DNA of 64,000 bases from assembly GCA_963800285.1 (NCBI GenBank), contig CAWDAL010000030.1, positions 124,001 through 188,000 on the forward strand. The letters are read 5' to 3'. Below, one piece after another: positions 29,302 to 36,574 of this stretch. Under the pieces are notes generated by a model that saw nothing but the letters and a program-made list of their open reading frames with translations, had not been told where the DNA came from and searched no databases. The translations under genes were made by a program, and so were the position numbers. The DNA is from DASUPK01 sp963800285 (GTDB lineage Bacteria > Actinomycetota > Thermoleophilia > Solirubrobacterales > 70-9). The first letter of the stretch is position 1, and every line of letters begins with the position of its first letter.

Positions 29302-31557
29302 TCAGCCGGTCGGCGTGACCCGGTAGGCGTCGAAGACCGAGTCGACGTTCCGCAGTCGCGAGATGCACTGCTTGAGCTGCTCCGTGTCACCGACCTCGAG
29401 CACGAAGCGGTTCTTCACCATGGGGTGCTTGGTGGTGCATCGCGCCTCCAGGATGTTCAGGCCCGCCTCCGCGAAGGTGCGCGATAGGTCTTCGAGGAGG
29501 CGCGTTCGGTCCCAGGCATCGACCTGAAGCTCCACCCGGTACGAGGACTCGTTGTCGCCGTCCCAGCTCACTTCGATGAAGCGCTCCGGAGCCTTCTTCA
29601 GGGCCGCGACGTTCCGGCAGTCCGCGCGGTGCACCGTGATCCCACGGCCGAGCGAGACGTAGCCGACGATGTCGTCCCCGGGCACGGGGCGGCAGCACTT
29701 GGCGAGCCTGACGGCCACGTCGTCGATCCCCTTCACCTTGATGCCGAAGCTGGTGGCCTCGCGGGTCCGCCTCCGAGCGTCGTCGGTCCCCTTGATCAGG
29801 CCCTCCGCGGGCTCCTCCTCCACGGCCTCGCCCCGCTTCAGCCGCTGCATCACCTTGTTGGTGACGACCTTGGTGGAGATCTTCGACTGGCCCAGGGCGA
29901 TGTAGAAGTCGTCCGCCTTGCGGAACCCCATCTCGCGGATCACGTCGACGAGCAGCGGCGAGCCGGCCAGCTTTGGATACGGCAGCCCCTGCTTCTTGAA
30001 GGCCTGAGCGAGGTCGTCGCGGCCCTTGTGCTCGGCGTCCTCACGGCCCTCACGCTGGAACCAGGCGCGGATCTTGTTGCGGGCGCGGCTCGTGCGAACG
30101 AGCTTCAGCCAGTCGCGGGACGGACCCCGCCCCTGCTTGGCGGTCATCACCTCGACGATGTCGCCGCTGCGCAGCTGGTAGTGCAGCGGGACGATCTTGC
30201 CGTTCACCTTCGACCCGACGCAGTGGTGCCCCACGTCGGTGTGGATGGAGTAGGCGAAGTCGAGCGGCGTCGAGCCTGCGGCCAGGTTCTTCACCTCGCC
30301 CTTCGGGGTGAAGACGAAGACCTCGTCCTCGAAGAGGTCGACCTTGAGGGCCTCGAGGAAGGCCTGCGGCCCCTGGTTCTGCTCGTTCTCGAGCAGCTGG
30401 CGCAGCCAGGTCATCTTCTGATTCGGATCCGGATTCGCGCCGCCCTCCTTGTAGATCACGTGCGCGGCGATGCCGTACTCCGCGAGCTCGTGCATCTCGG
30501 GGGTTCGGATCTGGATCTCCAGCGGCCGCCCCTCGGGGCCGATCACGGTGGTGTGCAGCGCCTGGTAGGCGTTGGCCTTCGGCATCGCGACGAAGTCCTT
30601 GAAGCGACCCGGCAGCGGCTTCCAGAGGGAGTGAACGATGCCGATGGCGCCGTAGCAGTCCTTGACGGAGCCGACCAGGACTCGCATGGCGGTCAGGTCG
30701 AAGATCTCGTTGAACTCCCGGCCCTTCCGGGTCATCTTCGTGTAGATCGAGTAGAAGTGCTTGGCGCGGCCTGAGATCTCGGCGTCGATCCCCACCTTGG
30801 CCAGCTCCTTGGCGAGGAACGCTCCCGCCTCCTCGACGTAGCGCTCGCGCTCGGCGCGCTGCTGGGCGACCAGCTCCTTGATCTCGTCGTACTTGCGCGG
30901 GTGGAGGGTGGCGAAGGAGAGGTCCTCGAGCTCCCACTTGATGGCGTGAATCCCGAGGCGGTGGGCGAGCGGCGCGAAGATCTCGAGCGTCTCGCGGGCC
31001 TTCTCCTGCTGCTTCTGCTTCGGCAGCGCGCCGATCGTGCGCATGTTGTGCAGGCGGTCGGCCAGCTTGATCAGGATGACCCTGACGTCGGTGGCCATCG
31101 CCACCATCATCTTGCGGTAGTTCTCGGCCTGCCTCTCGTCGCGGCTCTTGAAGGTGATCTCGGTGAGCTTTGTGACGCCGTCGACCAGCTGGGCGATCTC
31201 GTCGCCGAAGTCGGCGCGGACCTGCTCGAGGCTGGCGCTGGTGTCCTCCACCGTGTCATGGAGAAGGGCCGCGCAGAGGGTCGAGGTGTCGAGGCGCAGG
31301 CCGGCGCAGATCCGGGCCACGCCGAGGGGGTGCGTGATGAAGTCCTCGCCCGACTTCCGCTCCTGACCGGCGTGGCTCTCGCAGGCGAAGGCGAAGGCAC
31401 GCTCGATCTCCTCGCGGTCGATGGGATCCGCGGTGTCCGAAGCGTGCTCCTCGAGCACGGCGAAGAGGTCGCCGAGCAGGGCACGCTGATCCGCGGTCAG
31501 CTCGCGGGTGATCGAGTCCGCACGGGGCGCGCTCGAGTTGCCGTCGACCTCGCCCAC
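29302..31557 (-). CDS. rel: Bifunctional (p)ppGpp synthetase/hydrolase
   Basis: Stringent response enzyme, 751 residues. The HD hydrolase domain has FITHPLGVA, LLHDTVEDTSAS and IKLADRLHNMRT. The synthetase domain has GRFKDFVAMPKANAYQALHT; the RFKD rather than ExDD motif indicates the bifunctional Rel type. A TGS domain near 415-475 (EVFVFTPKGEVKNLAAGST), a conserved-Cys region (AKCCRPVPGDDIVGYVS) and a C-terminal ACT domain (from about 675) follow. It lies downstream of recJ with a 74-base gap. Confidence 0.96.
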   Translation of the reverse strand: MGEVDGNSSAPRADSITRELTADQRALLGDLFAVLEEHASDTADPIDREEIERAFAFACESHAGQERKSGEDFITHPLGVARICAGLRLDTSTLCAALLHDTVEDTSASLEQVRADFGDEIAQLVDGVTKLTEITFKSRDERQAENYRKMMVAMATDVRVILIKLADRLHNMRTIGALPKQKQQEKARETLEIFAPLAHRLGIHAIKWELEDLSFATLHPRKYDEIKELVAQQRAERERYVEEAGAFLAKELAKVGIDAEISGRAKHFYSIYTKMTRKGREFNEIFDLTAMRVLVGSVKDCYGAIGIVHSLWKPLPGRFKDFVAMPKANAYQALHTTVIGPEGRPLEIQIRTPEMHELAEYGIAAHVIYKEGGANPDPNQKMTWLRQLLENEQNQGPQAFLEALKVDLFEDEVFVFTPKGEVKNLAAGSTPLDFAYSIHTDVGHHCVGSKVNGKIVPLHYQLRSGDIVEVMTAKQGRGPSRDWLKLVRTSRARNKIRAWFQREGREDAEHKGRDDLAQAFKKQGLPYPKLAGSPLLVDVIREMGFRKADDFYIALGQSKISTKVVTNKVMQRLKRGEAVEEEPAEGLIKGTDDARRRTREATSFGIKVKGIDDVAVRLAKCCRPVPGDDIVGYVSLGRGITVHRADCRNVAALKKAPERFIEVSWDGDNESSYRVELQVDAWDRTRLLEDLSRTFAEAGLNILEARCTTKHPMVKNRFVLEVGDTEQLKQCISRLRNVDSVFDAYRVTPTG

Positions 31558-31631
31558 GCGGGTGTGGCCTCGGCGATTCGGATCGCGCAGGGCGCCGTCG
31601 CCGGTGAGGGCCTCGCCGCTGTCGGTCTCGG

Positions 31632-34253
31632 TTAAGCCTGTGCTCTTGCTTGGAGGAATCGGATGGCCTCCTGGTGTCTGGCGACGCAGGCCCCGTAGGC
31701 CCGGGATCGCCCCAGATCGGTCCTCTCCGAGGATAAGACCCGCAAGGCGCGGTTGGCGCTATCGCCCGACCATTCGCACAGCCCGAGCTCGCAGAGAACC
31801 CGCATGCAGCGGGCGGCCATCTCGGGTGTCCGCGGATAATCGGAGCCGCCGGCGAGCGCCGTGCGAAGCGCGGGCCCGTCGGCCTCTCCCCCGCTCTCGC
31901 TGAGCGCACGCCAGATCTCCGCGATGGAGGCGCGAAGGTCCCATTCCCGGCCGAGCAGGCGCTCGGTCAGTTGGACCTCCGCCGGCCCGTAGGCGAGATG
32001 CAGGAAGCCGTGGGCGTCGGCGTCGACCCGGGCCAGGCTCTCCACCGCCTCGCTCGGCGCCGGATCGATCACCACGACGTGGCGGAAGCGGCGCGGCGCA
32101 TCCGGGCGCCGGGCCACGACGCTCCAATCGACCAGCACGAGCGCGGCGCCGTCGGGACTCCGGAGCGCCTCGTCGAGCGAGTCGGAGCCGCAGCGGCAGC
32201 AGGCGATTCGCGGTAGCGCTGCGCCGAAGCGCCGCGGGTCGGCGGCGGCGGAGGCGAGCTTCGCGCGCCGGGCGGCATCCGAGCAGATCGCGAGCACGGG
32301 CTCGCCGCTCGAGATCAGCTCGGCCAGGGAGGCCACGGCGGCACCGCCTCGGCGATCGACCTGCTCACGCCTCGGGCCCTCCGCTGCGCGGACGTCGAGC
32401 AGCGCGCCCGGCCTTCCGGCTTCGACGCGGTCGAGCTCGTGCTCGAGCCGCTCCCACCATTCGCCGTCCGGGCCCGGGCAGCCGTCGCCGCACGGCCAGC
32501 TCTCCGAATCGGTCCGAGCTGCGTCGAGCGGATAGAGCTCGCGGACCACCACCCTGGGCTGCTCGGCGCCGTTCCAGCGGTCCACCTCGAGCTCCACCGA
32601 GAGGTCGAGCGCCTGGTCCTCGCGACGGGTGATCTCGCCGTTCATGCCGAAGGCCACGCCGGCGGCGCGCCCGGCGCCGCTCTCGAGCTGGAAGCGGGAG
32701 TGCTTGCCCTCCTCCCCGAGCGGGCGGACCTCCCGCAGCCGTCCCGAAGGGACGAGGAGCCTCGGACCGGGATTGCCCATGCCGAATGGGCCGAGGGTCT
32801 CCAGCTGGCGCGCCAGGTCCATGCCGATGCCCTCGCGGCCCACCCCGACGAGGGCGTCGAGGCGCTCGCGGCGGATCAGGTCCGCCGGCTCGATCGCGGA
32901 TGCGGCGTGTTCGATGAAGGCTTCGCGGAACGCATCCAGCCGGCTCGCCTCCAGCTCGAGACCGGCGGCCGCCCGGTGCCCGCCATAGCGGGTCAGGTGA
33001 TCGGCGCAGGCGTCGAGGGCGGCGACCAGGTCGAATCCGGGGATGCTGCGGGCGGATCCCTTGGCCCGGTCGCCCTCGAGGGAGAGCAGGACGGCGGGCC
33101 GGAAGTGCCGCTCGACCAGGCGGGAGGCCGCGATCCCGACGACGCCCGGGTGCCAGCCCTCCCCGGCGAGGACGAGGGCCGGGGCGTCGGCGAGCGAGTC
33201 CGGGAGCGCCGAACGGGCCCGCTCCGCGCCCTCGACGACCTTCTGCTCCGCCGAGCGCCGCTCGGCGTTGGCGCGGTCGAGCTCGGCGGCGATGGCGGCG
33301 GCCCGGTCGGGGTCCTTGGTGAGCATCAGCTCCACCCCGGCGTCCGCCCGATACAGACGGCCAGCGGCGTTGATCCGTGGTGCGAGGCGGAAGCCGAGGG
33401 CGCCGGCGTCGACCGTCTCCGGATCGACCGAGGCGGCGGCCATCAGCGCACGCAGGCCGACGCGCGGTGTCTCGCGGAAGAGGCGCAGGCCCTCGCGGAC
33501 CAGGCGGCGGTTCTCGCCGACCAGCGGGACCATGTCGGCGACGGTGGCGAGGGCGACCAGATCGAGGTCGGAGTCCGTGGGATGTCGTCTGCCCCCCACT
33601 GTCTCGGTGGCGCCGCGTCCGGCCGCGTCGCAGAGCGCCGTCGCCAGCTTGTAGGCGACGCCCGCCGCGCACAGTCCCTCGAAGGGATATTCGGAGACGA
33701 CCGGATGGATGATCGGGCAGTCGGGGAGTGCCTCACCCGGAAGGTGGTGGTCCGTGACCACGACCTGGATGCCGGCGGCCTGGGCGGCCGCGACCTCCTC
33801 GACGGAGCCGATGCCGCAGTCGACGGTGATCACCAGGTCGCTGCCGCGGCGGCGGAGCTGCTCGACGCTCGACATGGTCAGGCCGTAGCCGTCGGAGAGC
33901 CGGTCCGGGATGAACCAGTCGCACTCCGCCCCGAGGGCGCGGAGGGTCGAGACGAGGATGGCGGTCGAGGTGACCCCGTCGACGTCGTAGTCGCCATGGA
34001 TGGTGATCCGCCCCGGGCCCCGTGCGACGGAGAGGATGCGCTCGCAGGCCTCTTCCATTCCCCGAAACTCGCTGGGCTCGTGGGCCTCGCGCGCCTCGAG
34101 GAAGCGCCGAGCCGCGTCGACCGTCCGGTAGCCGCGCCGTACCAGCGTCACCGCGACCGGCTCGGCCAGCTCCAGCGCAGCCGCGAGCCGCCGAACCTCG
34201 CCGTAGTCATACGGATCTGCGTGGAACGCGGTGGCGGGTGCCCTCGAGGCCAT
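31632..34253 (-). CDS. recJ: Single-stranded-DNA-specific exonuclease RecJ with C-terminal extension
   Basis: 5'-3' ssDNA exonuclease for recombination and mismatch repair. DHH motifs occur in order: ITIHGDYDVDGVTSTAIL, VITVDCGIGSVEEV, VVVTDHHLPGEALPD. The DHHA1 domain has RYGGHRAAAGLELEA, and the OB-like segment follows (VAFGMNGEI). The total is 873 residues against about 560-580 for typical RecJ. The extra 290 residues begin with a Cys-containing loop and resemble an inactive helicase-like alpha/beta domain (VLVDWSVVARRPDAPRRFRHVVVIDPAPS), similar to extensions in some Gram-positive RecJ. 74 bases upstream of rel. Confidence 0.93.
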   Translation of the reverse strand: MASRAPATAFHADPYDYGEVRRLAAALELAEPVAVTLVRRGYRTVDAARRFLEAREAHEPSEFRGMEEACERILSVARGPGRITIHGDYDVDGVTSTAILVSTLRALGAECDWFIPDRLSDGYGLTMSSVEQLRRRGSDLVITVDCGIGSVEEVAAAQAAGIQVVVTDHHLPGEALPDCPIIHPVVSEYPFEGLCAAGVAYKLATALCDAAGRGATETVGGRRHPTDSDLDLVALATVADMVPLVGENRRLVREGLRLFRETPRVGLRALMAAASVDPETVDAGALGFRLAPRINAAGRLYRADAGVELMLTKDPDRAAAIAAELDRANAERRSAEQKVVEGAERARSALPDSLADAPALVLAGEGWHPGVVGIAASRLVERHFRPAVLLSLEGDRAKGSARSIPGFDLVAALDACADHLTRYGGHRAAAGLELEASRLDAFREAFIEHAASAIEPADLIRRERLDALVGVGREGIGMDLARQLETLGPFGMGNPGPRLLVPSGRLREVRPLGEEGKHSRFQLESGAGRAAGVAFGMNGEITRREDQALDLSVELEVDRWNGAEQPRVVVRELYPLDAARTDSESWPCGDGCPGPDGEWWERLEHELDRVEAGRPGALLDVRAAEGPRREQVDRRGGAAVASLAELISSGEPVLAICSDAARRAKLASAAADPRRFGAALPRIACCRCGSDSLDEALRSPDGAALVLVDWSVVARRPDAPRRFRHVVVIDPAPSEAVESLARVDADAHGFLHLAYGPAEVQLTERLLGREWDLRASIAEIWRALSESGGEADGPALRTALAGGSDYPRTPEMAARCMRVLCELGLCEWSGDSANRALRVLSSERTDLGRSRAYGACVARHQEAIRFLQARAQA

Positions 34254-34329
34254 CCCGCCATCTTGAGTCCGGCCCCCGACGGATTATTCGGCTGGCCCGG
34301 TCCACGCTGGCCGGCGCCGGCGAAGCCGG

Positions 34330-35313
34330 CTAACGCTGCCGGCAGTCGACGGCGCTCCGGTCGAGCGGGGTGCCGTCCTCAGCGACGAAGGTGAGGACGG
34401 CTCGTCCGGGGCGCAGCTTGATGCGGAGGGCTCCGTGGTGTGTGTCGTCCGCGAAGGCGAGGCGCGGGTCGTCGCGGTTGACCGGGTAGAGGTCGCGCCC
34501 GCCCGCGCCGTCCACGTAAGGGGTGATGCCCCCGACCGGGCTGAGCCGCTGCATGTCGTGGTCATGACCGGCGAGGGCGACGGAGGCGTGCCCCTCGAGC
34601 TCTCCGAACACGCCCTGCAGCGAGGCGAGGTCGCCGTGCAGGCCCGCGCTGAGGACCGGGTGGTGCATGAAAGCGAGGCGGCAGGTCCCGTAGCGGGGGG
34701 TCCGGGCGATCTCGCTCCGCAGCCAGTCGAGTTGATCGGCAGACGTCGGAAGGTTGGAGTTGAGGCTGATCAGCTGCCAGCCGGAGGCTGCGAACGCGTA
34801 CCAGAGGGGCGGCGGCGTGCCGCGCGCCGCCGTCCAGTACGGGACATAGCCGGTGGCGATGTTGGGCCACTCGTGGTTGCCGATGGTCGGTGCGGTGATC
34901 GAGTTGAAGCGGTGGTAGGCCGGGTCGTAGTTCGCCTGGAAGTCGGCGGCCGTCCCGGTCTCGTAGACGTCGCCGAGATAGAGGAGCCGGTCCACCCGCT
35001 GCCCACCCACCATCGAGGCGACCGCCCGGCTGTCGCTGCCGCCATCGGCGCCATCGCCGATCGCCCAGACGACCGAGACCCGCTTCGGACGGGACGGCAT
35101 CCAGCCGTGGGAGGTATGCGGGCCGAGGTAGCGGGAGTGCGCTTTGGCGCCGGCGACAACACCTTGGGCGCCGGAGGGTTGCGCGTCGGAGCCATCGCCA
35201 CGTGCGACCGTGGCGATGACGACGAGGGCCGCGGCGACTGCCAAGACCGCGAGGCGTGCCCACATGGGTATTCGCTCGACCCGGCTGAGGAGATCGCCCA
35301 TGAGGCCCAACAT
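34330..35313 (-). CDS. Membrane-anchored or secreted metallophosphoesterase
   Basis: 327 residues. An N-terminal hydrophobic segment (ARLAVLAVAAALVVIATVA, residues about 19-37) acts as signal or anchor. The calcineurin-like phosphoesterase core has LLYLGDVYETGTAADF, TIGNHEWPNIATGY (GNHE), FMHHPVLSAG and VALAGHDHDMQRL (GHDH), the full metal-ligand set. Resembles purple-acid-phosphatase-like extracellular enzymes. Start 35313 or ATG 35301; no Shine-Dalgarno. The upstream flank is the left inverted repeat of the DUF559 unit, so its natural promoter may have been displaced. Confidence 0.88.
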   Translation of the reverse strand: MLGLMGDLLSRVERIPMWARLAVLAVAAALVVIATVARGDGSDAQPSGAQGVVAGAKAHSRYLGPHTSHGWMPSRPKRVSVVWAIGDGADGGSDSRAVASMVGGQRVDRLLYLGDVYETGTAADFQANYDPAYHRFNSITAPTIGNHEWPNIATGYVPYWTAARGTPPPLWYAFAASGWQLISLNSNLPTSADQLDWLRSEIARTPRYGTCRLAFMHHPVLSAGLHGDLASLQGVFGELEGHASVALAGHDHDMQRLSPVGGITPYVDGAGGRDLYPVNRDDPRLAFADDTHHGALRIKLRPGRAVLTFVAEDGTPLDRSAVDCRQR

Positions 35314-36224
35314 AGGGGGAGTCGGCGCCTTTGTTCGGATCTGCCGAAGGAAGTCGCCGAATCAACGAAGCAGCCGGCCATCGTCTCGGCCACCGATGCT
35401 GCGTCGTCCTCGACCTGGCGCCACGTGAAGCGAAGTACCTCGTAGCCGCGCGTCTTCAGGCGCGCGTCGCGGGCGCCGTCCGCCTCGAAGGCGGAGCGGG
35501 TTCGGTGGGATTCCCAGCCGTCGAGCTCGACGATGAGGCGTTTCTCCCTCCAGAGGAAGTCGACTCGGAAGCGGTCGACGCGAACGTTCACCTCGGGGCA
35601 TGCGAGGCGGTGACGGCGGCAGAGGCCGAGAAACCTTGACTCGAGCTCGCTGCGCGTGTGGTCGGGCGTGATTCGCTCTCCGGTCGGGAGCCGGAGGTAC
35701 TCCGCCTGGCGGAGCGCTGCGGCGAACTGCTTGCTCGGAACGACCCGGCGAAGATCCGCAAGCGTTCTGGCCGGGGCCGTCACGGAGATGCCGGCTCGAC
35801 GCGTTACTTCGGCTTTGGAAAGGGAGAGGGATCGGTGCAGGCGAATGCCGGCACGGCGCCTTCGGCCGGCGTCCCCGGGGACCGTGACGTCGACCGGTGC
35901 CGGTCCCTCCCTTCCGCTGGGGTTGACCTGACGGACGGCCAGCATGCGCCAGAGCTCGGCCGCGCTCCTATGGCTCAGCACCGCGCCCTCTCCGCAGGCC
36001 AGCACCGCCGCGATCCACCTGCCTTCATTGCCGATGCTGGGGTGGCCGACGGCGTAGACCCCGCGGTGAACGCGGTGGAGGCGGCCGGCGGCAACTCGAT
36101 CAGAAATTCCGCTTGGGAGGAGGCCGATCGCAATCAGTTGCGCACGCGTGATCACCCCATGCTGGCGAGCGGCGATCCGGGCGATTACCGCTTCCGGACT
36201 GCTCTTGGCGCTTTTGTTCGGCAT
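34770..36224 (-). CDS. AbiEi-type winged-helix plus DUF559 (restriction-endonuclease-like) protein
   Basis: The N-terminal winged-helix region (VIARIAARQHGVITRAQLIA, RLHRVHRGVYAVGHP, LSHRSAAELW) matches AbiEi-type antitoxin domains. A C-terminal DUF559 Vsr-like nuclease domain (residues about 205-285) has RVDFLWREKRLIVELDGWES, in which D and E-x-D sit as in PD-(D/E)xK nucleases, and a final EVLRFTWRQVEDD strand. Homology ends near residue 290 (about 35350). The frame then runs on without a stop to 34770, out of frame inside the phosphoesterase gene, so the native stop has been lost or shifted. The ATG lies in the loop of a hairpin. The unit is bounded by inverted repeats. Confidence 0.75.
   Translation of the reverse strand: MPNKSAKSSPEAVIARIAARQHGVITRAQLIAIGLLPSGISDRVAAGRLHRVHRGVYAVGHPSIGNEGRWIAAVLACGEGAVLSHRSAAELWRMLAVRQVNPSGREGPAPVDVTVPGDAGRRRRAGIRLHRSLSLSKAEVTRRAGISVTAPARTLADLRRVVPSKQFAAALRQAEYLRLPTGERITPDHTRSELESRFLGLCRRHRLACPEVNVRVDRFRVDFLWREKRLIVELDGWESHRTRSAFEADGARDARLKTRGYEVLRFTWRQVEDDAASVAETMAGCFVDSATSFGRSEQRRRLPLCWASWAISSAGSSEYPCGHASRSWQSPRPSSSSPRSHVAMAPTRNPPAPKVLSPAPKRTPATSARIPPTAGCRPVRSGSRSSGRSAMAPMAAATAGRSPRWWVGSGWTGSSISATSTRPGRPPTSRRTTTRPTTASTRSPHRPSATTSGPTSPPAMSRTGRRRAARRRPSGTRSQPPAGS
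35318..35348 (+). repeat. Left 31-bp inverted repeat of the DUF559 unit
   Basis: Begins GGAGTCGGCGCCTTTGTTCG and continues to TGCCGAA. It matches the reverse complement of 36217-36247 at 29 of 31 positions (differences at 35323 and 35341). It lies at the 3' end of the DUF559 homology, between that gene and the phosphoesterase start codon. Confidence 0.85.
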
Positions 36225-36247
36225 ATCCGAACAAAGGCGCCAACTCC
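36217..36247 (-). repeat. Right 31-bp inverted repeat of the DUF559 unit
   Basis: Read on the minus strand it begins GGAGTTGGCGCCTTTGTTCG. Together with the adjacent bases to 36211 it forms a 35-base hairpin: 15-base arms with one mismatch, and loop ATATG that holds the DUF559 start codon. It mirrors the left repeat. No target-site duplication is visible outside the pair. Confidence 0.85.
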
Positions 36248-36301
36248 GCCGATCTCGCCCCCTTTATTGCCGGTTTTTCGTCCCGGCGCTCCCCGCCTGC
36301 G

Positions 36302-36574
36302 CTAGATGCGCTCCGCCTCTACGCCCGCGCGCATGCCCATCGCGTAGACGACGGCCAGGCCGATGATCGTGCCGGGTACGGCGTAGAGCGCGGTCGCCAG
36401 ATCCGTGTCGCCGATCGTCTTGCCGATCAGGATCTGGGCGATCGCCCCGCTCGCCATCCCACCGACCGCCGCGCCCATGAAGGCGCCGACGATGCCGCCG
36501 CGGAAGCGGTCGGGTACGAAGACCGTGAAGTGCCAGAGGGCGACGCCCATCGTGAACCAGACGAGAGCGGCCAT
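36302..36574 (-). CDS. Small membrane protein, unknown function
   Basis: 90 residues with three predicted membrane segments: LVWFTMGVALWHFTVFV, a Gly/Ala-rich GGIVGAFMGAAVGGMASGAI, and AVPGTIIGLAVVYAMGM. Gly-zipper-like spacing in the middle segment suggests helix packing or oligomerisation. The start overlaps the secDF stop by one base, so it is translationally coupled to secDF. Where many bacteria have yajC near secD, this is the only small membrane gene in the cluster, but its sequence does not resemble YajC. Confidence 0.7.
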   Translation of the reverse strand: MAALVWFTMGVALWHFTVFVPDRFRGGIVGAFMGAAVGGMASGAIAQILIGKTIGDTDLATALYAVPGTIIGLAVVYAMGMRAGVEAERI

